From the NCBI GenBank assembly GCA_902772945.1, contig CACYCU010000192.1, positions 1 through 10,378 of the forward strand: a DNA stretch of 10,378 nucleotides, read 5' to 3'. The notes below the pieces were generated by a model. It was not told the DNA's origin and did no database searches. It saw only the letters and a list, made by a program, of their open reading frames with translations. The first letter of the stretch is position 1, and the number at the start of each line of letters is the position of its first letter. The translations under genes and the position numbers were made by a program. Below are positions 1-6,841 of this stretch, piece by piece. The DNA comes from an uncultured bacterium (GTDB taxonomy: Bacteria; Cyanobacteriota; Vampirovibrionia; Gastranaerophilales; Gastranaerophilaceae).

Positions 1-552
1 GCAGCAGGAATAAATATTAGTTCCGATCCGCTTAATGCAATTCAAATAGCACCCGGTGTAAAAGTTATAGGTAATCTGGAAAACAATTGGCAGCCATATA
101 TGAGTGTAGATATGGTTTGGAACATAATGGGTAAAACACATTATACTGCAGCAGATTCAAGATTACCAAACTTGAGCGTAAGACCGTATGTACAATATGG
201 TGTTGGAGTTCAAAAATCTTGGGGTGAAAGATTTACCGCATTCTTCCAAACAATGTTGAGAAATGGCGGCAGAACCGGTGTTGTATTGGAAGGCGGTTTT
301 AGATGGACTATAGGTAAAAAACCTGAAACTGTAAAAAACAAAACAAAAGACAAAACCGTAATAAAAGATAAAAAAGATATTAAAACAAATAACCTCTCTA
401 AAAAACAGCCTGCAAAAGATAACATTGTTTCAAAAATGAACGGCAGTAAAGATGTTGTTAAAGAAAATGTTGGCGAAAAGAAAGTTATAAAACAATATTA
501 CAACGTATCTAAAAACAATAAAGTTAAAATAATAGTTACAAGTGAAATATAA
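1..552 (+). CDS. Autotransporter beta-barrel protein, C-terminal part (5' end outside window)
   Basis: The reading frame is open from base 1, so the start lies to the left and only the last 183 residues are visible. The first ~105 visible residues alternate polar and hydrophobic amino acids as in outer-membrane strands. They include the segments RPYVQYGVGVQKSWG and GVVLEGGFRWTIG, the latter resembling the last strand of an autotransporter (type V secretion) barrel. Such barrels sit in the outer membrane and export or anchor an N-terminal passenger, which is not visible here. The oddity is a ~78-residue Lys/Asn/Asp-rich tail after the last strand (about bases 316-549), whereas autotransporters normally end at or within a few residues of the barrel. 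The tail looks soluble and disordered and would presumably lie in the periplasm. I am fairly sure of the barrel class; the passenger and its role cannot be told. Confidence 0.72.
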   Translation, partial: AAGINISSDPLNAIQIAPGVKVIGNLENNWQPYMSVDMVWNIMGKTHYTAADSRLPNLSVRPYVQYGVGVQKSWGERFTAFFQTMLRNGGRTGVVLEGGFRWTIGKKPETVKNKTKDKTVIKDKKDIKTNNLSKKQPAKDNIVSKMNGSKDVVKENVGEKKVIKQYYNVSKNNKVKIIVTSEI

Positions 553-575
553 TAAATCTTTATGGTGATAAAATT

Positions 576-992
576 ATGGACTTGATTGAAAGAAATCGTA
601 TACAGATTAAAAAGTTTGAGATAATGATAAATACGGCAGATGAAAACCTGGCAGAAGAACTTGTTGCGTGTGATGCAAAATTTTATACTCCGGCAAATCC
701 GGAACCGTTATATGGCGGCAAAGGTTATCTATCAGTTGTTTATTGGATGAGAAAAGGTTTTTCAGATGTTCAGTGGCATATTACTGATATGGTAGCTGGT
801 GAGGATAAAGTTGCTGTAAAATGGGAACTGACAGGAACTCATGATGGCGAGTTTATGGGGATTACACCTACAAATAAAAAGATTTCAGTTTGTGTTATGA
901 ATTTTTACTATTTTAATAAAGATGGTAAAGTTATAAATGACATAGCGGCAGAAGGAATGATAGGGATTTTGAGAGGTATAGGTGCATTATAA
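576..992 (+). CDS. SnoaL-like / NTF2-fold protein (ester-cyclase-like), function unknown
   Basis: This is a 138-residue soluble protein of the usual length for the SnoaL-like (NTF2-fold) family. The family signature is visible in the second half: a VKWELTGTHDGEF strand with the GIxPTxKxI turn (about residues 81-103), then a strand ending in FNKDGKV (113-119) and a C-terminal helix, MIGILRGIG. SnoaL-type cyclases use an acidic residue after the DGK(I/V) turn (typically W-D-x-x-D). Here the matching stretch reads IAAEG, so the usual Asp is missing and the known cyclase chemistry should not be assumed. The family also holds isomerases, dehydratases and non-catalytic ligand binders. GGTGAT at 564-569 is a good ribosome binding site for the ATG at 576. 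Only 23 bp separate it from the autotransporter gene and no terminator is visible, so cotranscription is likely. Confidence 0.75.
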   Translation: MDLIERNRIQIKKFEIMINTADENLAEELVACDAKFYTPANPEPLYGGKGYLSVVYWMRKGFSDVQWHITDMVAGEDKVAVKWELTGTHDGEFMGITPTNKKISVCVMNFYYFNKDGKVINDIAAEGMIGILRGIGAL

Positions 993-995
993 AAT

Positions 996-1023
996 TTGTC
1001 AAAAACTGTTTTTATTATATAAT
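996..1023 (+). promoter_or_regulatory. Sigma-70-type promoter of the lipid kinase-like gene
   Basis: TTGTCA (996-1001) and TATAAT (1018-1023) are separated by 16 bp. That is one mismatch to the -35 consensus and none to the -10. Transcription would start near 1030, leaving a short leader that contains AAGGA (1038-1042). It begins right after the stop codon of the SnoaL-like gene, so the downstream gene probably has its own transcription start. Confidence 0.55.
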
Positions 1024-1048
1024 TACCTTTATTAAGTAAGGAAAATAT

Positions 1049-1987
1049 ATGCATAATAATTTATTGATGCCGGGTGATGCCGCCGGCAATTATGACGAAA
1101 AGTGGACAAAAACATTTGATTTAAAATTTTTGATTTTGTGGCTAATATTATTTGTGTTTCTATTAAGCTGGACGCTTATTTTTGACCCTAATTTGTTTAA
1201 TGCAAAAGATTTCTTTTTCAGATCAGCCATAAAACTTTTTGTAATGATGATATTGGCGCTTTTAGGCGGAATGTTGTGCCGTCATTACTGTAATACTGAT
1301 GAAAAAGGATACATTACAACTTCTAAAAACAATTGGTTTAAAGTTAATTACACAAGAAAAATTCAGCATTTTGCTGCTTATCTTGTTCCCCTATTGAGTC
1401 CTCCTACTGCGCCTTTAGGGATACTTCCTCATCTTTGGGAATCTTTATTTGTTCTTTTTATGTTTTTAGTTTTGATAAAACCGGTAAGGGAATTTTCAAC
1501 ATTTTTTATGCTGCAATTTAATTCGTTGGACAGAATAGAAGATAGACCAAATACTTTAAAATGGATAGTTTTGGGCAATATGTTGCCTGGACTTTTAATT
1601 ATAACAGTGTTCAAACAGTTATTTGAAACATATTTAAACTTACCTTTATTGGCATCTGTAGTTGTTCTGACAGTAGCTATAGGCGATGGCTTGGCAGAAC
1701 CTGTCGGTACATATTTAGGTAAGAAAAAATATGTTGTTCCGTCTTGGAATTTGAAAAACAGATATGTTAGATCATACGCAGGCAGTGCTTGTGTATATAT
1801 TGCATCTGTCGCATTTTTAATTTTGTTTGCACATCAATTTGCAAACCCGTTGGAATTTTGGTCTGCAATGATATTGTTTCCGCCTGTCATGACATTGGCA
1901 GAGGCTTTTGCACCGCATTCTATGGATACTCCGGTTATGATGCTCATAGGTTTTTCTTTATTGTTTGGAATCTGTTTTATATTCTAA
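1049..1987 (+). CDS. Phytol/dolichol kinase-type integral membrane lipid kinase
   Basis: This 312-residue polytopic protein has hydrophobic segments around residues 26-46, 58-74, 105-117, 128-144, 172-187, 198-212, 247-262, 270-285 and 297-312. It carries the landmarks of the CTP-dependent phytol/dolichol/diacylglycerol kinase superfamily (VTE5, Sec59, Dgk1). These are TRKIQH near the middle (102-107), GDGLAEPVGTYLGKKK (212-227), a basic-Ser/Gly element NRYVRSYAGS (237-246, in place of the usual K-S-x-x-G-S), and a late acidic element with E285 and D293. The predicted reaction is phosphorylation of a membrane prenol or diacylglycerol by CTP or another NTP. The substrate cannot be told from sequence. 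The start ATG follows AAGGA at 1038-1042 with 6 nt spacing. The stop lies 2 bp from that of the convergent AI-2E gene, with no terminator between. The family call is fairly secure, the substrate is not. Confidence 0.72.
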   Translation: MHNNLLMPGDAAGNYDEKWTKTFDLKFLILWLILFVFLLSWTLIFDPNLFNAKDFFFRSAIKLFVMMILALLGGMLCRHYCNTDEKGYITTSKNNWFKVNYTRKIQHFAAYLVPLLSPPTAPLGILPHLWESLFVLFMFLVLIKPVREFSTFFMLQFNSLDRIEDRPNTLKWIVLGNMLPGLLIITVFKQLFETYLNLPLLASVVVLTVAIGDGLAEPVGTYLGKKKYVVPSWNLKNRYVRSYAGSACVYIASVAFLILFAHQFANPLEFWSAMILFPPVMTLAEAFAPHSMDTPVMMLIGFSLLFGICFIF

Positions 1988-1989
1988 TA

Positions 1990-2994
1990 TTAGTTTTCCA
2001 TATTTTTTAAGTACAGTTCTTCAATAAAAACACAAACTGATGCAGCTATTGCAGGTGCAAAAATGGCACCAACTATACCTAAAAATTTTGCGCAAATAAA
2101 TAAGAATATGTAAATAACTAACGGATGAAGATTTAGTAACTTGCCAAAAACATATGGTTTTACAAGATTGTTTTCAACAAGCTGTGCTATCATAAATATT
2201 AAAATAATAAGTGCTAAAACAACAGGTCCGGAGCTATATGCAACCAACAAACAAATAATAAGTGCAATTGCAGGTCCTACAACAGGGATTATGTCAAAAA
2301 TTGCAGTTATAAACCCCAGCATTACGGCGTATTTGGGTAATAAGAACAAAAGTCCCAGCATCATTATTGCACCAACGCAAACCATACCTGCGACCATTCC
2401 TGTAATATATCCGCTTATTTTTTGAGTTGTAATATTGATAATTTCTAATCTTTTTGCTCTTGTTTTTTTAGGGAAAAATTTCAAATATGTATTTATAAGT
2501 AACTCTCTGTCTGCTAAAGTAAAATATGTAAATATTATAGATACAATAAAATATACAACAGACATAGACAATCCTTTGATAATTTCTATAATATTATCAG
2601 AATTTCCGGCAATAAATGCTCCGATATCAATATTGCTTAAATCCAAATGCCTTAGAAAAGGTATATTCTCCAGTATACCTTTGATATTATCGGATTGTTC
2701 TGAAAAATGTAAACCCAAGTTTCTTATTTCGTTACAGCCTATTATGCATATAGGTAAAAATAGAAGCAAAATAATTCCGATAAATCCGCCTAACACAATA
2801 GCAGATGCGGTGCTTCTTTTGTATTTTTTTTCAAGTTTCTTAACTAAAGGTTCAAGTGAGGATGCTATAACAAATGTAGCAAAAAACATTAGTGCAACGT
2901 TTGTCATTGTTATAATCAAAATTAAATAAATAATAGCACCTACGGTAAATATAATATTTTGTGAATTAAAAATTTTAGAAACCATATTATTCAT
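1990..2994 (-). CDS. AI-2E family transporter (PerM/TqsA-like membrane protein)
   Basis: This 334-residue protein is of normal length for the AI-2E family transporters. The family layout is clear: two hydrophobic segments (about 14-46), a third (64-86), a soluble region (90-140), then several helices to the C-terminus. Conserved motifs are L-A-D-R-E followed by FFPKKTR (160-179), the helix break DIIPVVGP (234-241), and QLVENNLVKPYVFGK with LHPLVI downstream (271-294). Members have been implicated in autoinducer-2 export, Na+(Li+)/H+ antiport or other export, so the substrate is open. The start is set by GGAG at 3007-3010 (read on the - strand), 12 nt before the ATG at 2994. A second in-frame ATG nine bases downstream is spaced too far from it. 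It is divergent from the partner-switching genes and convergent with the lipid kinase-like gene. Confidence 0.88.
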   Translation of the reverse strand: MNNMVSKIFNSQNIIFTVGAIIYLILIITMTNVALMFFATFVIASSLEPLVKKLEKKYKRSTASAIVLGGFIGIILLLFLPICIIGCNEIRNLGLHFSEQSDNIKGILENIPFLRHLDLSNIDIGAFIAGNSDNIIEIIKGLSMSVVYFIVSIIFTYFTLADRELLINTYLKFFPKKTRAKRLEIINITTQKISGYITGMVAGMVCVGAIMMLGLLFLLPKYAVMLGFITAIFDIIPVVGPAIALIICLLVAYSSGPVVLALIILIFMIAQLVENNLVKPYVFGKLLNLHPLVIYIFLFICAKFLGIVGAIFAPAIAASVCVFIEELYLKNMEN

Positions 2995-3031
2995 ACTTTA
3001 TTTTTTCTCCATTTTTCCAGTATAATTAAAA

Positions 3032-3040
3032 ATAATAGCA
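3032..3040 (-). promoter_or_regulatory. Candidate extended -10 promoter for the AI-2E gene
   Basis: On the - strand the site reads TGCTATTAT: a TG extension, one base, then TATTAT (one mismatch to TATAAT). A start near 3025 would leave a ~30-nt leader containing the GGAG ribosome binding site. The -35 (TTAAAT at 3055-3060) is poor. TATACT (3019-3024, - strand) is an alternative. The + strand promoter for the STAS operon must also lie in 2995-3191, but I see no convincing -35/-10 pair for it there. Confidence 0.35.
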
Positions 3041-3191
3041 TAAAAATAATATATATTTAAAAGGTGATATTTTTTTATAAAAGTAGTTAATAACAGTAAT
3101 AAAGATGATAAATACTTTATATGCACGATACAAAAAAGATTAGCTTATGAGATAATTGCAATACAAAGATAAAAATTAAGAGGTTTATAAT

Positions 3192-3506
3192 ATGGATGTA
3201 ACGCTTAAAAGAATCGGATTAGATGGTGTATATGTAAAAGCTGAAGGTAGATTAGATTTAGATAATGCCGTTGAATACGGTACAAAAATTAAAGATTTTA
3301 TTGAAGATTCTGATGAAACCGTAGTTAATCTGACTCTTGATTTTTCTGATATTACATTCATTTCCAGCTTTGGCTTAAAAGTTATTTTAGAGTTATACAA
3401 ACAATTAAATGCTCAAAACGGAACAATAAAACTGAAAAATGTTTCTGAACAATTAATGAGTTCTTTTAAGATGGTTGGTTTTAATAAATTTTTATTATTT
3501 GAATAA
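3192..3506 (+). CDS. STAS-domain anti-sigma-factor antagonist (SpoIIAA/RsbV-like)
   Basis: This 104-residue protein has the size and fold pattern of SpoIIAA/RsbV. An N-terminal strand ends in AEGRLDLDNA (17-26), a helix follows, then the core strand and phospho-loop FSDITFISSFGLKVIL (51-66). In the family the loop reads D-S-S/T-G-L and its first Ser is the phosphorylation site. Here the Asp position is Ser58, the presumed phospho-Ser is Ser59 and the next residue is Phe60. In partner switching the unphosphorylated form binds an RsbW-type ATPase and frees its target, while phosphorylation prevents this. AAGAGG at 3178-3183, 8 nt before the ATG, is a strong ribosome binding site. The next gene starts 2 bp after this stop and encodes both a matching phosphatase and an ATPase, which makes this protein their likely substrate. 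The cell location is cytoplasmic. Confidence 0.88.
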   Translation: MDVTLKRIGLDGVYVKAEGRLDLDNAVEYGTKIKDFIEDSDETVVNLTLDFSDITFISSFGLKVILELYKQLNAQNGTIKLKNVSEQLMSSFKMVGFNKFLLFE

Positions 3507-3508
3507 CA

Positions 3509-5845
3509 ATGTTTAAGACTGTAAGATCGAAAATATTAGCAATAGCAATATTAATACTCGCTTTTTTGTTGGTTGCATCTGCCTGCCATGTTTATTTTGC
3601 TCGTATGAATACAAAGCAGCTGATGGTTCAAAATTATAAATTTTCGATTACTGCTAGTTCTTTTGTTCAAGAGGTTAAAAATAGAGTAATAACCTCAGAA
3701 GATAATTTAAAAAGTTTAGCACTGATTGGAAGTTTATATTATAAAACAGACAGAAGTAATGAACTTACAAATAAGGCAATAACAAAAATTTTCGAAAATT
3801 ATCCTCAAACTTTAGGTGGCGGAATATGGTTCAAACCGTATATTATTGATAAATCAAAGAAATATACCTGTTTTTATGCATTTCGAGATAAAAATAATAA
3901 AATTATAATTGATAAAAATTTTGAAAGTAAGCAATATGATTATCCGAATCAGGCCTGGTACAAACAGATAATCTCTGAAGTTACACCGGAAAATAATATA
4001 GTTTGGTCAAAACCATATTATGAGAATCAAGGCAGCTATACTACTATGATAACTGTCGGCTCAGGTGTGTTTGTTGATGGAGAATTGGTTGGGATTGCTA
4101 CTGTAGATTGGGAATTAGATTCTGTGATTGAAGAGGTTTCAAAAATGAAACCTTTAGAAAAAACTTTTTCTATGTACAAAAACGGAAATGAAATAAAAAA
4201 CAGTTTTGCTTTGTTTGGAAATATCATAGATGATTATATTATTGCAACAAACGATCCATATATTGATAATAAAGCTGTTATAGGAAATTCATTAAAAGAA
4301 ATTCCTTGGTATACTGATGCAGATAATTTATATGCTACGACTTATATAACATATCATAACAAAAAATATATACCGTTTGTGAATAGATTAAATAACGGAA
4401 TGGTATTAATCATTTGTCTTCCAAAATCTGAAATGTTTAAAAAGGTAAATAATTTTTATTTTCTTTTGATTATGGTAATGATCGGAATTGCATTATTAAT
4501 TCCGGCTCTTTTATATTACAGCTTAAATCATTATATAATTAATCCTATAGGTAAGCTGACTGAAATTGCTCAAAAAATAGGTAAAGGTGAAGATATTCAA
4601 ATAAAAATAGAAAAACCTGAAGAATTTGCACAACTTGCTTCAACATTTGATAAAATGACGAAAGATCTTAAATCCATTACGCAAGAAAGAGCAAAAATTA
4701 ATTCAGAATTGTCAATAGCAAAATCTATACAATTTTCAAGTTTGCCAAATATATTTCCGCCGTTTCCGGACAGAACAGAGTTTGGTATATATGCATCAAT
4801 GGAGCCTGCAAAAGAAGTTGGCGGTGATTTTTATGATTTCTTTTTTATTGATAAAACCAGATTTATGTTTTTAATAGCAGATGTTTCCGGTAAGGGAGTT
4901 CCTGCAGCATTGTTTATGATGACAGTAAAAACACTTATTAATAACCTTTCACAAATGAATTATTCGCCCAAGCAACTTATAGAAATTGTAAATAATAAAA
5001 TATGCCAAACAAATAAACATGGATTTTTCGTTACAGTTTTAATAGGAATTGTCGATATAAATACAGGAGAAACGAGTATAATAAATTGCGGTCATAATCC
5101 TCCGCTTATAAAAAGACAAAATAGTGATTATGAATATCTGCAATTAGAATCAAATATTGCTTTAGGAGTCTTTGAGGATAGCAAATTTGAAATATATGAA
5201 ACAAAGCTTAATCCGGGGGATATAATATATACATACACCGATGGTGTGACTGAAGCAATAAATAAAGACAATGTAGTATACGGAGAGACGAGACTTTGTA
5301 AATGCTTAAATAATATAAGTGACACAGAGCCATTAGAAATTACGCAAAAGATAAGAACTTCAATAAAGGAATATACAGATTCAAACATGCAAAGTGATGA
5401 CATTACAATGCTGGTGTTTAAATATAACGGAATTTTGAATAATGTAAAAACATATAAACAAATTGCGCAACAGGGAAATTATAAACAATTTTACAATTGG
5501 CTTCATGCAGTTTGTGAAGAATGGTCTATAAATGAAGAACTTTCATATAAGCTTGATATGTGCGCGGAGGAAATTTTTGCAAATATTACATTTTATGCAT
5601 ATCCTGAAAATGCGGGTATGCTAGAAGCTACATTAACTAAAAATGATGATAATATAAGTATTGAATTTAAAGATGATGGGATAGCCTATAACCCTCTTGA
5701 AAAACCGGATCCGGATGTCAACTTGCCCCCAGAAGAAAGGCCTTTGGGAGGACTGGGAATTTATATGATCAAAAATATGGCAGATGATATTTTTTATAAA
5801 AGAGTAAAAAAGCAAAATATATTAACTTTGGTTTTTAAAATATAA
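3509..5845 (+). CDS. Membrane receptor: dCache-like sensor - HAMP - PP2C (SpoIIE/RsbU) phosphatase - RsbW-like ATPase
   Basis: This is a 778-residue signalling protein. TM1 (about 8-30) and TM2 (316-338) flank a periplasmic sensor with dCache signatures such as AWYKQ (149-153) and VWSKPYYE (165-172). HAMP follows at ~338-392. A short coiled coil leads to the PP2C domain (~425-640), with metal-site motifs GGDFYD (438-443), DVSGKG (458-463), CGHNPP (527-532), TDGVTEA (577-583) and SDD (629-631). The C-terminus (~650-778) is an RsbW/SpoIIAB-like ATPase with N-box E688/N692 (EEIFAN), DDGIAYNP (722-729) and GGLGIYMI (747-754). All catalytic motifs look intact. The predicted role is sensing a periplasmic ligand and setting the phosphorylation state of the upstream STAS protein. 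The ATG lies 2 bp after the STAS stop and has no Shine-Dalgarno sequence, so translation is probably coupled. The ligand and the final output are unknown. Confidence 0.9.
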   Translation: MFKTVRSKILAIAILILAFLLVASACHVYFARMNTKQLMVQNYKFSITASSFVQEVKNRVITSEDNLKSLALIGSLYYKTDRSNELTNKAITKIFENYPQTLGGGIWFKPYIIDKSKKYTCFYAFRDKNNKIIIDKNFESKQYDYPNQAWYKQIISEVTPENNIVWSKPYYENQGSYTTMITVGSGVFVDGELVGIATVDWELDSVIEEVSKMKPLEKTFSMYKNGNEIKNSFALFGNIIDDYIIATNDPYIDNKAVIGNSLKEIPWYTDADNLYATTYITYHNKKYIPFVNRLNNGMVLIICLPKSEMFKKVNNFYFLLIMVMIGIALLIPALLYYSLNHYIINPIGKLTEIAQKIGKGEDIQIKIEKPEEFAQLASTFDKMTKDLKSITQERAKINSELSIAKSIQFSSLPNIFPPFPDRTEFGIYASMEPAKEVGGDFYDFFFIDKTRFMFLIADVSGKGVPAALFMMTVKTLINNLSQMNYSPKQLIEIVNNKICQTNKHGFFVTVLIGIVDINTGETSIINCGHNPPLIKRQNSDYEYLQLESNIALGVFEDSKFEIYETKLNPGDIIYTYTDGVTEAINKDNVVYGETRLCKCLNNISDTEPLEITQKIRTSIKEYTDSNMQSDDITMLVFKYNGILNNVKTYKQIAQQGNYKQFYNWLHAVCEEWSINEELSYKLDMCAEEIFANITFYAYPENAGMLEATLTKNDDNISIEFKDDGIAYNPLEKPDPDVNLPPEERPLGGLGIYMIKNMADDIFYKRVKKQNILTLVFKI

Positions 5846-5860
5846 AAGTATCAAATTTTA

Positions 5861-6742
5861 TTAATTCATTAACTCAATATTTTGTTCAATATAATTTTTT
5901 ATTTTAACAAGATTATTTCTACAATCTTGTATCCCAATATTGTATATGGCTTGCAGTTTATTTAAATTTTTTTCAATACGTCTCATTTTTATTTTTTTGC
6001 TTGGTCTTAAAACTATTATTTTATTATCATTTTCATATTTTCTTATAAGGTTCAAAGTTTCATTATAATTAATATAAGCATTATTAGCGGTTTTTACGAA
6101 TTTTGGATAATTTTTATAAACAAGACCAAACGGCAGCCAGGATTTTGTTTTAGTGTAATCGGCAGGTCTTGTTTGAACAACAATTATCTTTTCATATCCC
6201 ATATCAAGTGCTTGTTTAAATGGAATAGGGTCAGCAATTGCACCATCTAAATATTTATTCCCATTAATTTCTACCAAGTTTGATACGAATGGCATTGAGC
6301 CTGAAGCTCTTAAATATTCCATATCTCTTTTGGCATCGCTAATTTCTATGTATTCAGCCTTACCTGTTTCAACATTTGTAACAACTGCGTAAAACTTAAC
6401 ATTTGAGTTATTAAAAGTTTCAAAATCCAATGGATCAAGCTCATTAACGAGTTTGTCAAAACAGAATTCTTTGTTCATAACATCACCTGTTGTGATAAGA
6501 GAGTACATACCCATATATCTTTTATCGTGAGCATATTTAATATTATATCGCAATGCTCTTCCTATTTGTTTTGATTTGTAATTTATACCGAATAATGCAC
6601 CAGCAGAAACCCCAAATATAGTATCAATTTTTATATCATTTTCCATAAATACATCCAAAACGGCTGCTGTATATAATCCTCTTAAAGCTCCTCCCTCAAG
6701 GACCAGAGCAGTTCCTTTATTAAAATTATTCTTACTACACAT
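5861..6742 (-). CDS. Patatin-like phospholipase (RssA/YjjU-type)
   Basis: This 293-residue soluble protein has the complete patatin Ser-Asp dyad fold. The oxyanion loop is LEGGALRG (15-22), the nucleophile elbow GVSAG with Ser46 (44-48), and the catalytic Asp YLDGAIADPIPF with Asp166 (164-175). The motif A-S-G-S-M-P (146-151) is also typical. It has no signal peptide, so it probably acts in the cytoplasm or at the inner-membrane face as a lipid acyl hydrolase. The natural lipid is unknown, and bacterial relatives include both housekeeping esterases and regulators. The C-terminal ~70 residues are Lys/Asn-rich and helical. The start follows AAAGG (6749-6753, - strand) at a 6-nt spacing. The gene is convergent with the receptor gene (15-bp gap, no clear hairpin) and divergent from the nucleosidase remnant. 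Confidence 0.9.
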   Translation of the reverse strand: MCSKNNFNKGTALVLEGGALRGLYTAAVLDVFMENDIKIDTIFGVSAGALFGINYKSKQIGRALRYNIKYAHDKRYMGMYSLITTGDVMNKEFCFDKLVNELDPLDFETFNNSNVKFYAVVTNVETGKAEYIEISDAKRDMEYLRASGSMPFVSNLVEINGNKYLDGAIADPIPFKQALDMGYEKIIVVQTRPADYTKTKSWLPFGLVYKNYPKFVKTANNAYINYNETLNLIRKYENDNKIIVLRPSKKIKMRRIEKNLNKLQAIYNIGIQDCRNNLVKIKNYIEQNIELMN

Positions 6743-6808
6743 TGTCTACCTTTTTTATTAAGCAAATATTTGATATCTGGCTATGCAATTAGTTGATATT
6801 CTGCAGTT

Positions 6809-6817
6809 ATTCTAGCA
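6809..6817 (-). promoter_or_regulatory. Candidate extended -10 for the patatin gene
   Basis: The - strand reads TGCTAGAAT: a TG extension plus TAGAAT, one mismatch to TATAAT. No good -35 is present at 16-18 bp. It lies back to back with, and within 10 bp of, the + strand extended -10 of the nucleosidase remnant. The leader would be about 60 nt. Confidence 0.3.
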
Positions 6818-6826
6818 TAAAAACTG

Positions 6827-6835
6827 TGATATAAT
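6827..6835 (+). promoter_or_regulatory. Extended -10 promoter of the nucleosidase remnant (leaderless)
   Basis: TGATATAAT is a perfect extended -10 (TGnTATAAT). The -35 region (TTATTC, 6807-6812) is weak, which extended -10 promoters tolerate. Transcription would start about 7 nt downstream, at or next to the ATG at 6842. No Shine-Dalgarno sequence precedes that ATG, so the mRNA would be leaderless or nearly so. Confidence 0.5.
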
Positions 6836-6841
6836 TACGTT

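Noticed and set aside
2435..2929. A 164-codon + strand ORF.
   Set aside because: It is the complement of the AI-2E transporter gene, whose family motifs and ribosome binding site are clear. The hydrophobic composition is a mirror effect of membrane-protein codons.
3068..3172. A 34-codon open frame on the + strand (ending EIIAIQR, TAA at 3170-3172) just upstream of the STAS gene, preceded by GGTGAT at 3063-3068.
   Set aside because: It has no ATG, GTG or TTG start in frame. An open run of this length is expected by chance when six frames of AT-rich DNA are read, and I recognise no family.
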